From NCBI GenBank assembly GCA_964403795.1, contig CAYOHP010000006.1, positions 43,264 through 107,263 on the forward strand: 64,000 nt of DNA, written 5' to 3'. The stretch comes from CAYOHP01 sp964403795 [NCBI: uncultured bacterium] (GTDB taxonomy: Bacteria; Muiribacteriota; UBA6191; CAZXTJ01). Positions 28,940-38,212 of this stretch are shown here, in pieces (the first letter of the stretch is position 1; each line of letters starts with the position of its first letter). Below the pieces are notes generated by a model. It was not told where the DNA came from. It worked only from the letters and a program-made list of their open reading frames with translations, and did no database searches. Made by a program: the position numbers and the translations under genes.

Positions 28940-31660
28940 TCAGGGCGTGAGGTCGCTGCGCCCGTGGAATCCGGTGGCCATGCCGGTCGCCAGGGCCGCC
29001 GCGAACTTGGGGCTGGCGGCGGCCTTGCACCAGGCGGTGGCCTCGGCGAGGCCCTTGGCACGACGCCCCACCTCGATGCCGAGCTCGTGGACGTAGCGTA
29101 CCCAGGCCTTCCCGGCGAAGCCGCGGATCGGGATCCACTCGGAGAGCGAGGGCGCCGGAGTGCCCAGCCGGGCGCGGGCCTCCTCGAGCCGGCCCTGCAC
29201 GACCAGGCTCCGCACCATGGCGATCCGCCCGAAGTCGACGTGCTGGCTCGAGGCGCCGGCCTTGCCCGCGGCCTCGAGGTCGGCGAAGAGGGCCGCGGCG
29301 TCGGGGTGGCGACCGAGGTCGACGCAGCCGATGAGTGCTGCCCGCAACAGTTCGGCCCTCTCGTCGGGCTTCTGGAAGAGCCCGACGATCCTCCGGAGGG
29401 TCGCCAGGTCGGCCTTGGCGGTGATCGGCACGATCGTCTCCCGGAGCACACCCGTAAGCCAGTTGTGCTCCCGGTCGCGGGGAATGGCGGCCAGCGCCGC
29501 CTGGTAGGCCGGCAGGTTCCCTGCCTTGGCCAGCCCCCTCACGTAGTCCCCCCAGGTGTCCTCGACCGCACCGGTGGCCGGGTACTCGGTCCCCAGGCCC
29601 TTCAGGTAGTCGACGATCCGGGCATGGGAATCCGGCTCGCGGCGGTCGCGCAGGAACTCGACGACGTAGTGGTGGGGATCGTTGCGGTGGCGGCTCATGT
29701 CGGTCCGCCAGTAGAGGAGCTTGCCTCTCTCCCGCCCGGCGTTGACCACCCGGAGCGCCTGGTTGGCGGCCGTGCCGTCGGCCAAGGCCCGGGCCACGAA
29801 CTCCTCGGCCTTGCCGGGGTTGCCGACCGAGAACTCCCACTCGGCGAGCGCCAGGTTGCACTCGGCCCGGAACCCGAGGAGCAGGAATTCCCAGCCGTCG
29901 GCCTTTCCCTGCGGCGAGAGCCCGATCGAATCCCGCCAGGCGAGCGCCTCGGCCGGTTTCCCTCCCGGACCGTAGAGCCTGGGGATCAACTCGAACTGGC
30001 GACGGAGGTCGAGGCGCTGGTACTTGGGGAGGTGTTCCAGGGCCGTCGCCTTGTCCCCCCGGGAAGCGGCCAGGGCCGCCAGCTCCTGGTACTGCCAAGG
30101 GGCCTGCTTCTCGGGCGGGGTGATACCGGTGCTCTGGGCCAGCTTCGGGTACGCCAGGTCGGCGACCTTCCGCTTCCAGGTACCGGTGCGCGGATCGCCG
30201 AGGAGCGCCAGCAGGTCGGCTGCCTCCCGGTCGGTCCGGTCGGGAGCGGTCGAGACCAGGTACTTCTCGACCCAGGGCTTCGCCTCGGCCTTCCGCCCGA
30301 CCGCGATCAACGCCTCGGCCCGTGCCGCCAGGGCGCGGGCGGTGGCCGCGAAGATCGGGAAATCCCGCGCCAAGGCCTCGACCTGCTCGTAACTCGCGCC
30401 CCCCCGCTTGGTGTCCCAGACCTGGTTCTTGATCCAGCCGAGGCGGTCCTCGTCCTTTGCCAGGAGGGCCAGGACCTTGGTCCTCTCGCCGGCCGGAAAG
30501 CCGTCGACCCCGAGCGCGGTGTGGACAGCCGAACTCCGGTCCTGTGGCTGGGGAAGGCCCCGGATCCAGGTCAGGAGCCGATCCATCCAGCCCGGCGTGC
30601 GGTCGGTGGCGAACTTGCGGGTTCCCTCCCGTACCCGCGTGCTCGAGAGCACCGTCTTCGAGACTCCCAGCTTCTCGAGGGTGACATCGTCCTTCGCGAC
30701 CGCGGCCTCGGCCTGGAGCTCCTGGAGGAGCTGGCCATCGAGGGACCCGCTCCCCGCGACCACCGCCTCCTGCAATGCCTCGGGGCCCTTGCCCATGATC
30801 CTGAGGGTGCGGATCCGGGCCGAGCGATAGGCCGTGACCTCGCCATCGATCGAGAGATCCCGGCTGCGTTTGGGGTCGGAGAGCCTCCAGGCCTCCTCGG
30901 CCGCCAGGGCGGCGTACCCCAGCAGGTCGCCCGTCGATCGGAAGGCGACGGCCGCCTCGGCGGCCGCCTCGTGGGTGCTGCTGGTGACGAACTCGAGGGT
31001 CTGGTTGCCGTACATCGGCCCGGACAGGTTCATGGCGTACTTGAGCATCCCCGAGACCGGCACCTCGGGAGAGAGCCAGAGCTCGCACCGGTAGGTGATC
31101 CTCCCGACCGGGGCCTGGAGGATCAGGTCATGCTGGTACTTGGTCCCGCTCCACTTCCTCCCCGCGACCTCCAGGGCCGAGAAGGGCGTGGCCGTGACCT
31201 GGTCGAGGGCCCTGGTCACTCCCGGAGGCACCGGCGCTGCCTGGAACCCGGCCTCGGCAGCCAGCGGCGTCGCCTGGCGCTGGATCCCGGCGGCCCCGGC
31301 GGGAGGTGGGGCCTTCGAGGCGTCGGCCTGGGCCAGGACCATCTCCAGGACGGGATTCGTCCCCTGCTTCCCCTGGTGGACATGCCACAGGAACCCGCTC
31401 TGAGTCTGCCCCCCCTGGACCTGGACCTGGCGGTACTTCACCCAGTCGCCGACCTTGGCGGAGGCCAGGAGGTCTCCGGACCTGGGCCAGGCGACCGGGG
31501 GCGCGGCCGGCGCCGCGGCGGCCCCGGCGGGAGGCGGGGAGGTCGGCGGGGCCGCCGGGACCGGGCTCGCGGCAAGGACCAGGGGCAGGGCGATGGCGAG
31601 GGTCGACCTCGGAGCGACGCGGTGCACAGAGCGGGCTCCCCCCAGGGAGCGGCAGGACAT
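28940..31660 (-). CDS. Large secreted alpha-helical repeat protein
   Basis: A 906-aa protein with a signal peptide (APRSTLAIALPLVLAASPVPAAP), a Pro/Ala-rich linker, a beta-rich domain up to about residue 230 (DWVKYRQVQVQGG; GKWSGTKY-like strands), then about 650 residues of TPR-like helices (KWVEKYLVSTAPDRTDREA; AECNLALAEWEFSVGNPGKAEEFVARAL). It would act in the periplasm as a scaffold. It follows the sigma54 activator with one nucleotide between stop and ATG (TGA-G-ATG), so the two are co-expressed. No specific function is recognised. Confidence 0.7.
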   Translation of the reverse strand: MSCRSLGGARSVHRVAPRSTLAIALPLVLAASPVPAAPPTSPPPAGAAAAPAAPPVAWPRSGDLLASAKVGDWVKYRQVQVQGGQTQSGFLWHVHQGKQGTNPVLEMVLAQADASKAPPPAGAAGIQRQATPLAAEAGFQAAPVPPGVTRALDQVTATPFSALEVAGRKWSGTKYQHDLILQAPVGRITYRCELWLSPEVPVSGMLKYAMNLSGPMYGNQTLEFVTSSTHEAAAEAAVAFRSTGDLLGYAALAAEEAWRLSDPKRSRDLSIDGEVTAYRSARIRTLRIMGKGPEALQEAVVAGSGSLDGQLLQELQAEAAVAKDDVTLEKLGVSKTVLSSTRVREGTRKFATDRTPGWMDRLLTWIRGLPQPQDRSSAVHTALGVDGFPAGERTKVLALLAKDEDRLGWIKNQVWDTKRGGASYEQVEALARDFPIFAATARALAARAEALIAVGRKAEAKPWVEKYLVSTAPDRTDREAADLLALLGDPRTGTWKRKVADLAYPKLAQSTGITPPEKQAPWQYQELAALAASRGDKATALEHLPKYQRLDLRRQFELIPRLYGPGGKPAEALAWRDSIGLSPQGKADGWEFLLLGFRAECNLALAEWEFSVGNPGKAEEFVARALADGTAANQALRVVNAGRERGKLLYWRTDMSRHRNDPHHYVVEFLRDRREPDSHARIVDYLKGLGTEYPATGAVEDTWGDYVRGLAKAGNLPAYQAALAAIPRDREHNWLTGVLRETIVPITAKADLATLRRIVGLFQKPDERAELLRAALIGCVDLGRHPDAAALFADLEAAGKAGASSQHVDFGRIAMVRSLVVQGRLEEARARLGTPAPSLSEWIPIRGFAGKAWVRYVHELGIEVGRRAKGLAEATAWCKAAASPKFAAALATGMATGFHGRSDLTP

Positions 31661-31661
31661 C

Positions 31662-33524
31662 TCAATCCTCTCGGTTGGATCCGGAGCCGCGAAAGCGCGA
31701 GTAGTCGATCGCCAGCTCCTGGCACTTGTCGTAGAGCGAGCGGCGGGCCAGTCCGGAGGCTTCGGCGGTCGCCTTCATGTTCCCCTGGTTGGCCTCGAGC
31801 TGGTGCTCCAGGTAGGCCTTCTCGAAGGCCCGGCGGGCATCCTCGATGGGTCCGCGGAACCACTCGGGACCCGGAGGGGGACCGGCCGGTGCGGGCACGG
31901 CCGGCTCGACCCGGGAAGCCATCACGCCGAGGGCGGGGGCCAATGAGGCGAGCGTGACCCGCCGGGAGCGCTCCCGCACCACCGCCTGTTCGATCACGTT
32001 CCTGAGCTCGCGGATGTTGCCCGGCCAGGAATGCCTCTCCAGGGCCCGGAGCGCATCGGGCTCGAAACCCTGGAGGTCGCGGCCGAGCTCCCGGGAGAAG
32101 CCCGCCAGGAAGGTCCCGGCCAGCTCGGCGATGTCCCCGCCCCGGTCCCGGAGCGGAGGCAAGGCGATGGGGAAGACCGCGATCCGGTAGAAGAGGTCCT
32201 CCCGGAACCGGCCGGAACGGATCGCGTTCTTCAGGTCGACGTGGGTGGCCGAGACCAGACGGAAATCGACCGGCAGGTCCTGGGTGCCGCCCAGCCGGCG
32301 GATGGTCCGCTCCTGCAAGGCCCGCAGCAGCTTGCCCTGGACCCCGGCGGGCAGTTCCCCGATCTCGTCGAGGAACAGGGTCCCGCCGTGGGCCAGCTCG
32401 AAGCAGCCGATCCGGCGGGCCTCGGCCCCGGTGAAGGCTCCCCGCTCGTGGCCGAAGAGCTCGCTCTCGACCAGCTCCGCCGGGATGGCGGCGCAGTTCA
32501 CGGCCACGAAGCCATGGTCGCGGCGGGCGCTCTGGCGGTGCAGGGCCCGGGCCACCAGCTCCTTCCCGGTCCCCGACTCGCCGGTCACCAGCACCGTCAC
32601 GTCGGCGGCCGCGGCCTGGGCGATCTCCTCTCCCACCCGGAGCATGCCCGGGCTCTTGCCGATCAGGCGGTTGGCCGAGTCGACCCGGCGCTGGATCTCG
32701 ACCAGGCGCTGGCTGCGGCCCTGTTCGTTGCGGCGCGCCTCTTCCCGGGCGAGCGCCAGGCCCAGGGCCCGACCGAAGGCGACGAGCAGGGTCCGGTCCC
32801 GGTCCCCGAACCGCCTCCGTTCCAGCGCACTGTCGAGGTAGAGGACGCCCGGGCGCTCGCCCCCGGAGAGCGGGACCGCCAGGAGCGAACGCAGGGTCCC
32901 GGGGATGCTCTCGTGCTCGCTGCGGAGCTCGTCGGTCTCCAGGCTGGTGGTGAGCCGGGCAGTCCCCGAGCGGGCCACCGATTCGAGCAGGCCGCGGCTG
33001 ACCGGGTCGTCGGGGCCGACCGGGGAGTCGGGCGCCACCCGCATGGCGACCCGGACGAGGGTCCCGGCACCGGGTGCGAAGACCATGGCCCGGTCGGAGG
33101 CGAAGGCCTCGACCAGCCGGGCGAGGGTCCGGTCGAGGACCGCGTCGAGCCCGCCGTCGGCGTCAGCGTCGGCGAGCAGCTCGGCCAGGGCGTCGAGCAG
33201 GCCCTCGGCACCCTCGGGAGCCGGCGGGGTCGCCTCGCCCTCGATCCGGAGCACCAGGTCGGAGACCTCGAGGGTGTCGCCGGCGGCGAGGCGGGCCGAG
33301 TCCACCAGGCGTCCGTTCACCATGAGCCCGGTCGAGGAGCGGAGGTCCTCGACCCGGAGTTCCCCTCCCTGGCAACGCAGGGCGGCGTGGCGACGGGAGA
33401 CCTTGCTGCTCCCGGCACGGAGGTCGCACCCGGGGTCGCGGCCGACCACGACCTCGGCATCCTCGGGCACCTCGAGGAGCCGCGGGATGGCCTCGCCGGA
33501 GACGACCACGACCCGCCAGGCCAC
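31662..33524 (-). CDS. Sigma54-dependent transcriptional activator with FHA and GAF domains
   Basis: A 620-aa regulator. FHA domain (about 1-95) with GRDPGCDLR and [10 protein letters not shown] for phosphothreonine binding; GAF domain (about 105-265); AAA+ domain with Walker A GESGTGKE (315-322), the sigma54-contact loop GAFTGA (362-367), and Walker [12 protein letters not shown]-terminal Fis-type helix-turn-helix ([20 protein letters not shown]). The GTG at 33524 gives an N-terminus at the first FHA strand and has AGGAGGT 10 nt upstream. FHA activators of this kind are typically switched by Ser/Thr kinases; one lies 4 kb away (25880-28114). Targets are unknown. The preceding lipoprotein frame overlaps its first 208 nt. 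Confidence 0.92.
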   Translation of the reverse strand: MAWRVVVVSGEAIPRLLEVPEDAEVVVGRDPGCDLRAGSSKVSRRHAALRCQGGELRVEDLRSSTGLMVNGRLVDSARLAAGDTLEVSDLVLRIEGEATPPAPEGAEGLLDALAELLADADADGGLDAVLDRTLARLVEAFASDRAMVFAPGAGTLVRVAMRVAPDSPVGPDDPVSRGLLESVARSGTARLTTSLETDELRSEHESIPGTLRSLLAVPLSGGERPGVLYLDSALERRRFGDRDRTLLVAFGRALGLALAREEARRNEQGRSQRLVEIQRRVDSANRLIGKSPGMLRVGEEIAQAAAADVTVLVTGESGTGKELVARALHRQSARRDHGFVAVNCAAIPAELVESELFGHERGAFTGAEARRIGCFELAHGGTLFLDEIGELPAGVQGKLLRALQERTIRRLGGTQDLPVDFRLVSATHVDLKNAIRSGRFREDLFYRIAVFPIALPPLRDRGGDIAELAGTFLAGFSRELGRDLQGFEPDALRALERHSWPGNIRELRNVIEQAVVRERSRRVTLASLAPALGVMASRVEPAVPAPAGPPPGPEWFRGPIEDARRAFEKAYLEHQLEANQGNMKATAEASGLARRSLYDKCQELAIDYSRFRGSGSNRED

Positions 33525-34462
33525 GGGTTCTGCGACCTCCTCGCCGCCCCCGGGGCCGGACTGTACCGCGGGCGGTCCCAGGGGTCCCGCCGGCCCGGGG
33601 AGCCTTGGACCGGTCCCGAAGGGCTCCCGGCGTACGGCGCGCCCGGGGCTCGGGCGGCCCGACTGCCGGTTGCGACAGGGCCTCCGGCCAGGGCGCCGGT
33701 GCCGAGCTCGCTGGCCACCTCCTGGTCGGTGGCGAAGCGCCAGTTCACCTCGGAAAGGACGCTGCGGGTCGAGACGCCCAGGTCGGACCAGGTCTTCCAG
33801 GTCAGGTCGATGGCCGCCCCGTTGATCCTGAGGGTGCTCGAACGCTGCCCGTTCTCCAGCGTCCCGGACCTGGTGTTTCCCTGGTTCTGGACCGCCTTCG
33901 GCACCGTGCCGCTCTGCCAGTACGGATCGTCGGTGTACCAGGGACCCACGTCGATCGCCTTGGCGTAGGCGGTCCGTCCCTGGTACTCGACCCGGATCCA
34001 GCGACCGAGAGCCGACCGGTCGGGCAGCGCCACGCCTCGCTCCTCGGCGTTGAGGTGCTGGTTGCCGTCCTCCGGGGTCGTGCCGGCGATGGTCTGGGTC
34101 CCGAAGGAGCTGGCGATCACCCGGAAGCCCCCGTCCGAGGTCCGCATGGTTCCCGAGTCCCCGCCCTGCAGCCCTCCCGAGGGTCCCTTGGAGGCGGTCG
34201 GGCCGATCCCGGTGGTGGCACCCGGGGCACCGCTCCCGGGACCCGTCCCGAGCAGGCCGGAGGAGGATCCCGCAGGCGTCCCTCCCGGGACTCCGGACGG
34301 GGTCTGGCCGTAGCCGGTCCCGGCCGAGGAAGCCGCCAGGCCCTGGGCGATGGCCCCCAGGATGCCCTGGGCGGTCGCCAGTTCCTGCTGGGAGCAGCCG
34401 GTGCCGAGGAGGAGGAGGGGGAGGAGCGGGGCCAACCGGGTCCGGGCGTGTCGGTTTCGCAT
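33317..34462 (-). CDS. Lipoprotein with a possible double-psi/3D-like domain; C-terminal end uncertain
   Basis: A 381-aa lipoprotein: [23 protein letters not shown] contains an L-GTGC lipobox. A low-complexity Gly/Ser/Pro region follows, then a domain (about 140-270) with [30 protein letters not shown] text and [18 protein letters not shown], reminiscent of RlpA/double-psi beta-barrel domains; this is a weak match. Residues beyond about 310 overlap the FHA domain of the sigma54 activator in another frame, and look like out-of-frame translation, so the natural stop may have been lost or an indel may be present between about 33,530 and 33,720. It is first in the lipoprotein-activator-secreted protein operon. 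Confidence 0.6.
   Translation of the reverse strand: MRNRHARTRLAPLLPLLLLGTGCSQQELATAQGILGAIAQGLAASSAGTGYGQTPSGVPGGTPAGSSSGLLGTGPGSGAPGATTGIGPTASKGPSGGLQGGDSGTMRTSDGGFRVIASSFGTQTIAGTTPEDGNQHLNAEERGVALPDRSALGRWIRVEYQGRTAYAKAIDVGPWYTDDPYWQSGTVPKAVQNQGNTRSGTLENGQRSSTLRINGAAIDLTWKTWSDLGVSTRSVLSEVNWRFATDQEVASELGTGALAGGPVATGSRAARAPGAPYAGSPSGPVQGSPGRRDPWDRPRYSPAPGAARRSQNPWPGGSWSSPARPSRGSSRCPRMPRSWSAATPGATSVPGAARSPVATPPCVAREGNSGSRTSAPRPGSW
33535..33541 (-). promoter_or_regulatory. Ribosome-binding site AGGAGGT that fixes the GTG start of the sigma54 activator
   Basis: AGGAGGT on the minus strand, 10 nt before the GTG at 33524. It argues that the activator starts here, although the same frame stays open for over 1 kb upstream. 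Confidence 0.55.
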
Positions 34463-34573
34463 CGACTCCCCTGACGCAGGGGCCGTGCCAGGTCCCGGGG
34501 CCACCGGGGAAGCGGCTCCGGGGCGCGCTGTGCGGCCTTCCCCACACCTGCTGCGCGGCGGGGCGCCCAGTGC

Positions 34574-34602
34574 TTGCCCGGACCGGATCAGGGGCGTAGG
34601 CT
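34574..34602 (+). promoter_or_regulatory. Putative sigma70-type promoter for the DUF1460 gene
   Basis: TTGCCC (34574-34579), a 17-bp spacer, then TAGGCT (34597-34602), 33 nt before the ATG at 34636. The spacing is ideal; hexamer matches are moderate. Confidence 0.4.
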
Positions 34603-34635
34603 CCGCCAGTTCCCCCGGTTCGAGAGGAGGTGAGG

Positions 34636-35673
34636 ATGAAGTTCCCGAGCCGCGCCGCCGTCCTGGTGGCAGCCCTCCTGGTCCCTCCTGCCACGGCCGC
34701 TGCCCGCGCCCGGAGGGTCCGTCTCGAGCTCCCTCCCGCGGCGGAAACGCGGGGCCTCGAACGTCTCGTCGAGTCGGCGGGGACCCGAAGGGGCGGCGAG
34801 CGGGTCGCCTTCCTGGCGGGCTACTTCCTGGGAAGGCCCTACACGCCTGCGACCAAGGCACGGGTGACGCGGCAGCGCTCGGGACGGAGCCAGGGCGAAG
34901 CCAGGAACTCCCGGCCCCGACCCGTGCGTGAGCTTCCCATCCGGTTCTCCCACGCCGACTGCGTGACCTACCTCGAGGCCGTCCTGGCGCTGGCCTCCAG
35001 CGGGCCGGATTTCGCCGGCTCGATCCTCCCCCACCTCCTCGACCTCCGTTTCGACCGGGACGGGGGACCGCTCTACGAGCACCAGCGCAACCATTTCATG
35101 AGCGATTGGGCACGCCGGAACGAGGACCGGGGCTATCTCCGGGACGTGACCGGGGACTTCCCGGAGGTCGCGACCCGGGTGGAGACGCTGAACCTGCGGG
35201 ACGGGAACCGGACGTACTACGTGAAGGATCGCTGCCTGATCTTCCGGTCGCCGACCCGCATCCGCTACGTACCCAACGAGGTCCTCCGGGCGGAGGCGGC
35301 CCGCCTGCACAGCGGGGACATCCTGGTTTTCGCCAGCGGGCTCCCCGGTCTCGACTACGTCCACGTCGGTTTCGTGGTGCGCCGACGCGGCTCCCTCTAC
35401 CTTCGGCACGCCTCCTCGTCGAAGGACCGTATCCTGGACCAGGAACTCGTCCCCTACCTGGAGGACCATCCCGGGATGCTCGGCGCCACCGTGCTCAGGC
35501 CCCTCGACGCCGTGGTGCACCCGCAGCCGTACCGCTTCGTGGCGGGCCGCGAGGAGCGGGAGGCCTTCATGGAGTGCATGGGAGCGGACCCCCGGGGCCA
35601 GCCCCTCCCGTCTCAGCGGGTGGCGATCAGCAGCGCGGTGCCCACCAGGAAGAAGAGCGGGAGCAGCCGGTAG
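34636..35673 (+). CDS. DUF1460 family (N-acetylmuramoyl-L-alanine amidase-like) exported protein
   Basis: A 345-aa protein with a signal peptide ([22 protein letters not shown]). The papain-like NlpC/P60-related DUF1460 motifs are present: [15 protein letters not shown] with the candidate nucleophile Cys109, and [20 protein letters not shown] with the catalytic His, followed by LRHAS. Members of this family cleave peptidoglycan stem linkages. It would act in the periplasm. The ATG at 34636 follows AGGAGG by 5 nt; a GTG two codons earlier is possible. Its last 61 nt overlap the 3' end of the convergent ion-channel gene. Confidence 0.85.
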   Translation: MKFPSRAAVLVAALLVPPATAAARARRVRLELPPAAETRGLERLVESAGTRRGGERVAFLAGYFLGRPYTPATKARVTRQRSGRSQGEARNSRPRPVRELPIRFSHADCVTYLEAVLALASSGPDFAGSILPHLLDLRFDRDGGPLYEHQRNHFMSDWARRNEDRGYLRDVTGDFPEVATRVETLNLRDGNRTYYVKDRCLIFRSPTRIRYVPNEVLRAEAARLHSGDILVFASGLPGLDYVHVGFVVRRRGSLYLRHASSSKDRILDQELVPYLEDHPGMLGATVLRPLDAVVHPQPYRFVAGREEREAFMECMGADPRGQPLPSQRVAISSAVPTRKKSGSSR

Positions 35674-36566
35674 CAGGTGCGGTCGAGGGCCAGCGCCTGC
35701 TCGTGGTCGCCGGCGTTCTCGAGCCGGACCGAGCCGATGGCCGCCAGCAGGGCCAGGAACACCACCACGTAGGTCAGGTTGTAGATCTTGTCCACCAGCA
35801 CCTGGTAGCCGACCAGCGGCAGGTTCGAGACCACCGTGATGTTCAAGGCCACCGCCGAGAGCAGGGCGGTGATGGCGATCGAGACCCGGGAGTCGATCTG
35901 GCTGGGGCCGAGCCAGAAGATGGCGAAGGTCGAGCAGAGCACGATCAGCACCGGGACCAGCATCTTGAAGGTGTAGGAGAGCACCGGTCGACCCAGGTGC
36001 AGGCGGAAGACGATGCGCGAGTAGGCGCTGGTGCGTTGGTGGCTCGGGGGCAGGCCGAACTTGGTGGGGTAGCGGTAGTCCTCGACCGCGAAGGTGTGGC
36101 CGTGCAGGGTCCAGCCCGGGAGGCGGATCCCGGGATTGAAGCTGGTCTCGGCCTGGTCGGCCACGTAGACGATCTCGTCCCGGGAGTGGGAGAGGTTCTC
36201 GAGCTCGATCACCACGTCCTGGTTGTCGAGCGGATAGGCGTGGAGAGGGAACTTGTTGTTGAACTTCCCCTGGATCCGGACCAGCTGGTACTTCTCGCCG
36301 CTGGGGAGGACTTCGGGAGCCGAGTAGAGGGCCTTCTCGGTGGTCCCCCACTGCTCGACCACGTTCATCAACTCGGTGGTGGCCGCCGGGTCGATGTCGC
36401 CGGTCCAGCGGTACCAGACGTAGAAGTCCGCGGTGTAGATGCAGGTCTTCAGGTCGATGTCGTTCACGTTCGAGAGGAACATGCCGACCTGGACCTTCTG
36501 GGGCTCGGCCGCCGCCGGTAGCCAGGAGGCGAGGACCCACACCAGGAGCGCCAGCAGGAAACGCAT
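35613..36566 (-). CDS. Prokaryotic pentameric ligand-gated ion channel homologue
   Basis: A 317-aa protein: signal peptide (MRFLLALLVWVLASWLPAAA), an all-beta extracellular domain of about 175 residues with the loop signature FPLHAYPLDNQDV (106-117; YPLD corresponds to the FPFD of Cys-loop receptors), then four transmembrane helices: M1 about 198-219 (KMLVPVLIVL with the conserved Pro), M2 about 225-246 (RVSIAITALLSAVALNITVV), M3 about 255-280, M4 about 297-315. There are no loop cysteines, as in other bacterial homologues such as GLIC and ELIC, and the M3-M4 loop is short. It should form a pentameric channel gated by a ligand or protons. The start is ATG 36566; minus-strand TACTCT at 36662-36657 may be the -10 element. 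Confidence 0.9.
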   Translation of the reverse strand: MRFLLALLVWVLASWLPAAAEPQKVQVGMFLSNVNDIDLKTCIYTADFYVWYRWTGDIDPAATTELMNVVEQWGTTEKALYSAPEVLPSGEKYQLVRIQGKFNNKFPLHAYPLDNQDVVIELENLSHSRDEIVYVADQAETSFNPGIRLPGWTLHGHTFAVEDYRYPTKFGLPPSHQRTSAYSRIVFRLHLGRPVLSYTFKMLVPVLIVLCSTFAIFWLGPSQIDSRVSIAITALLSAVALNITVVSNLPLVGYQVLVDKIYNLTYVVVFLALLAAIGSVRLENAGDHEQALALDRTCYRLLPLFFLVGTALLIATR

Positions 36567-36710
36567 GCGGGGACGTCCCTCCCGGTCCCGGGCCGGCGCA
36601 CCGCAACGCACCGCCCGCCACCCACCCACGGGTCGGGTCCTTCCCGACCGGCCGCCAGAGTAGCACCGGAAATTCTCTCCGGGGGACTAGGCATGCGACC
36701 CGAGGGCGTC

Positions 36711-36776
36711 TATCCTCGCCGGCTCCTCCCGAGGAGCGGCGGACGGACCGGCCTCCCAGGTCGGACCCCAAGGAGG
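36711..36776 (+). promoter_or_regulatory. Putative -10 (TATCCT) and ribosome site (AGGAGG) of the microprotein-NADH dehydrogenase operon
   Basis: TATCCT at 36711-36716 and AGGAGG at 36771-36776, 6 nt before the GTG at 36783. No clear -35 element. Confidence 0.35.
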
Positions 36777-36782
36777 TCGCCC

Positions 36783-36908
36783 GTGTCCATGTACGAAGAG
36801 ATCCACAGCTCGCTCCTCGACGGCAGCCGTCCCGAGGAAGGCTCGTTCGAGATCCCCGGACCTCTCGGCGATTGGCTCCCGCTGGTCTTCGAGCGCCACC
36901 TGGGGTGA
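36783..36908 (+). CDS. 41-aa microprotein coupled to the NADH dehydrogenase
   Basis: Begins at a GTG with a strong AGGAGG six nucleotides upstream and encodes 41 residues (starting MSMYEEIHSSLLDGSRPEEG, ending PLVFERHLG). Its TGA overlaps the GTG of the NADH dehydrogenase gene (GTGA), so translation of the two would be coupled. It is acidic with a hydrophobic end and has no membrane helix. No homologue is recognised. It could be a true microprotein or a leader peptide used only for coupling. Confidence 0.55.
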   Translation: MSMYEEIHSSLLDGSRPEEGSFEIPGPLGDWLPLVFERHLG

Positions 36909-38212
36909 CCGCCGACCCCGACCCCGACCCCGGAGGTACGCCGAGGGCCGGCGGAGATCCTGCGCGGGTGGTGGTGATCGGCGGAGGTTTCGCCGGGATC
37001 GAGTGCGTCAAGCGGCTCGCCGGGGCGCCGGTGACGATCACCCTGCTCGACCGCATGAACCACCACCTGTTCCAGCCGCTGCTCTACCAGGTGGCGACCG
37101 CCGGTCTGGCCGCTCCCGACGTGGCCATGCCGCTTCGGGCCATGTTCCGGGGCCGGCCCGAGGTCACGGTCCTGCTCGAGGAAGTGGTGGGCATCGACCG
37201 GGGTTCCCGCCAGGTCGAGACCACCACCGGCTGCCACGGCTACGACTTCCTGGTGGTGGCGGCCGGGGCCGTGAACCACTGGTTCGGGCACCCGGAATGG
37301 GAACGCCACGCCCCCGGGCTGAAGACCCTGGACGACGCCTTCGAGATCCGGGGACGGATCCTCTCGGCCTTCGAGGCCGCCGAGCGGATCGAGGAGGACG
37401 GGTCCCGCACCCCCTGGCTCACCTTCGTGGTGATCGGCGGGGGACCCACCGGGGTGGAGCTGGCAGGGGCCGTCTCCGAGATCGCCCGCCACACCATGGC
37501 CCGCGACTTCCGTCGCTTCGACCCGGCCTCGGCGAGGGTGGTCCTGGTCGAAGGCGGCCCGCGGATCCTGCCCGCCTTCGCTCCCGCCTCTTCGGAGGCC
37601 GCCGTGCGCCAGCTCGTCGAGCTGGGCGTCGAGGTCCGCACCGGGGCCCGGGTCAGCGGCATCGACGAGGCCGGGGTCGATCTCGAGGGCGAGCGGATCG
37701 CCACCCGCACCGTGCTCTGGGGCGCGGGGGTCCGGGCCCACCCGCTCGGCGCCGGGCTGGGGGTAGCGGTGGACCGCATGGGAAGGGTGCCGGTGGGGCC
37801 CGACCTCTCGGTGCCCGGGCACCCCGAGATCCTGGTGGCCGGGGACCTGGCCGCGGTGGCCCATGGCGAGGGCTTCGTCCCCGGAGTGGCGCCGGCCGCC
37901 ATGCAGATGGGGAGCCATGCGGCGGCCGTGATCCGGGCTGCGCTCGGGGGTCGGGAACGCCCCGTCTTCGGGTACCGGGACAAGGGCTCGATGGCCACCA
38001 TCGGTCGCTCGCGGGCGGTGGCCGAACTCGGGCGGACGAAGCTACACGGCCTTCCTGCTTGGCTCGCCTGGCTTCTCGTTCACCTGCTTTTCCTGATCGG
38101 CTTTCGCAACCGGCTTGTCGTTCTTTTCGAGTGGGCCTGGGCCTGGCTCACCTATCAACGGAGTGCCCGGGTAGTCCTGGGAAGCCGGCAGCGCCACCAG
38201 CGGGCGGGGTGA
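36905..38212 (+). CDS. ndh: Type II NADH dehydrogenase (NDH-2)
   Basis: A 435-aa FAD-dependent, non-proton-pumping NADH:quinone oxidoreductase. Seen: FAD-binding VVVIGGGFAGIE (residues 22-33), family signature NHHLFQPLLYQVA, NADH-binding VVIGGGPTGVELAG, FAD-contact LVAGDLAA, APAAMQMGSHAA, and the C-terminal DKGSMATIGRSRAVAE followed by amphipathic, Trp-rich membrane-binding helices (AWLAWLLVHLLFLIGFRN; FEWAWAWLTY). It is peripheral on the inner membrane and feeds electrons from NADH into quinones. The GTG at 36905 overlaps the microprotein stop. Its last 171 nt are antisense to the 3' end of the GNAT-nitrilase gene; the conserved C-terminal helices lie in this overlap and are real. Confidence 0.93.
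   Translation: MTADPDPDPGGTPRAGGDPARVVVIGGGFAGIECVKRLAGAPVTITLLDRMNHHLFQPLLYQVATAGLAAPDVAMPLRAMFRGRPEVTVLLEEVVGIDRGSRQVETTTGCHGYDFLVVAAGAVNHWFGHPEWERHAPGLKTLDDAFEIRGRILSAFEAAERIEEDGSRTPWLTFVVIGGGPTGVELAGAVSEIARHTMARDFRRFDPASARVVLVEGGPRILPAFAPASSEAAVRQLVELGVEVRTGARVSGIDEAGVDLEGERIATRTVLWGAGVRAHPLGAGLGVAVDRMGRVPVGPDLSVPGHPEILVAGDLAAVAHGEGFVPGVAPAAMQMGSHAAAVIRAALGGRERPVFGYRDKGSMATIGRSRAVAELGRTKLHGLPAWLAWLLVHLLFLIGFRNRLVVLFEWAWAWLTYQRSARVVLGSRQRHQRAG

Noticed and set aside
33525-34694. Long in-frame extension upstream of the sigma54 activator
   Set aside because: It would read the lipoprotein gene in another frame without sense; the FHA fold begins right at the GTG with AGGAGGT upstream.
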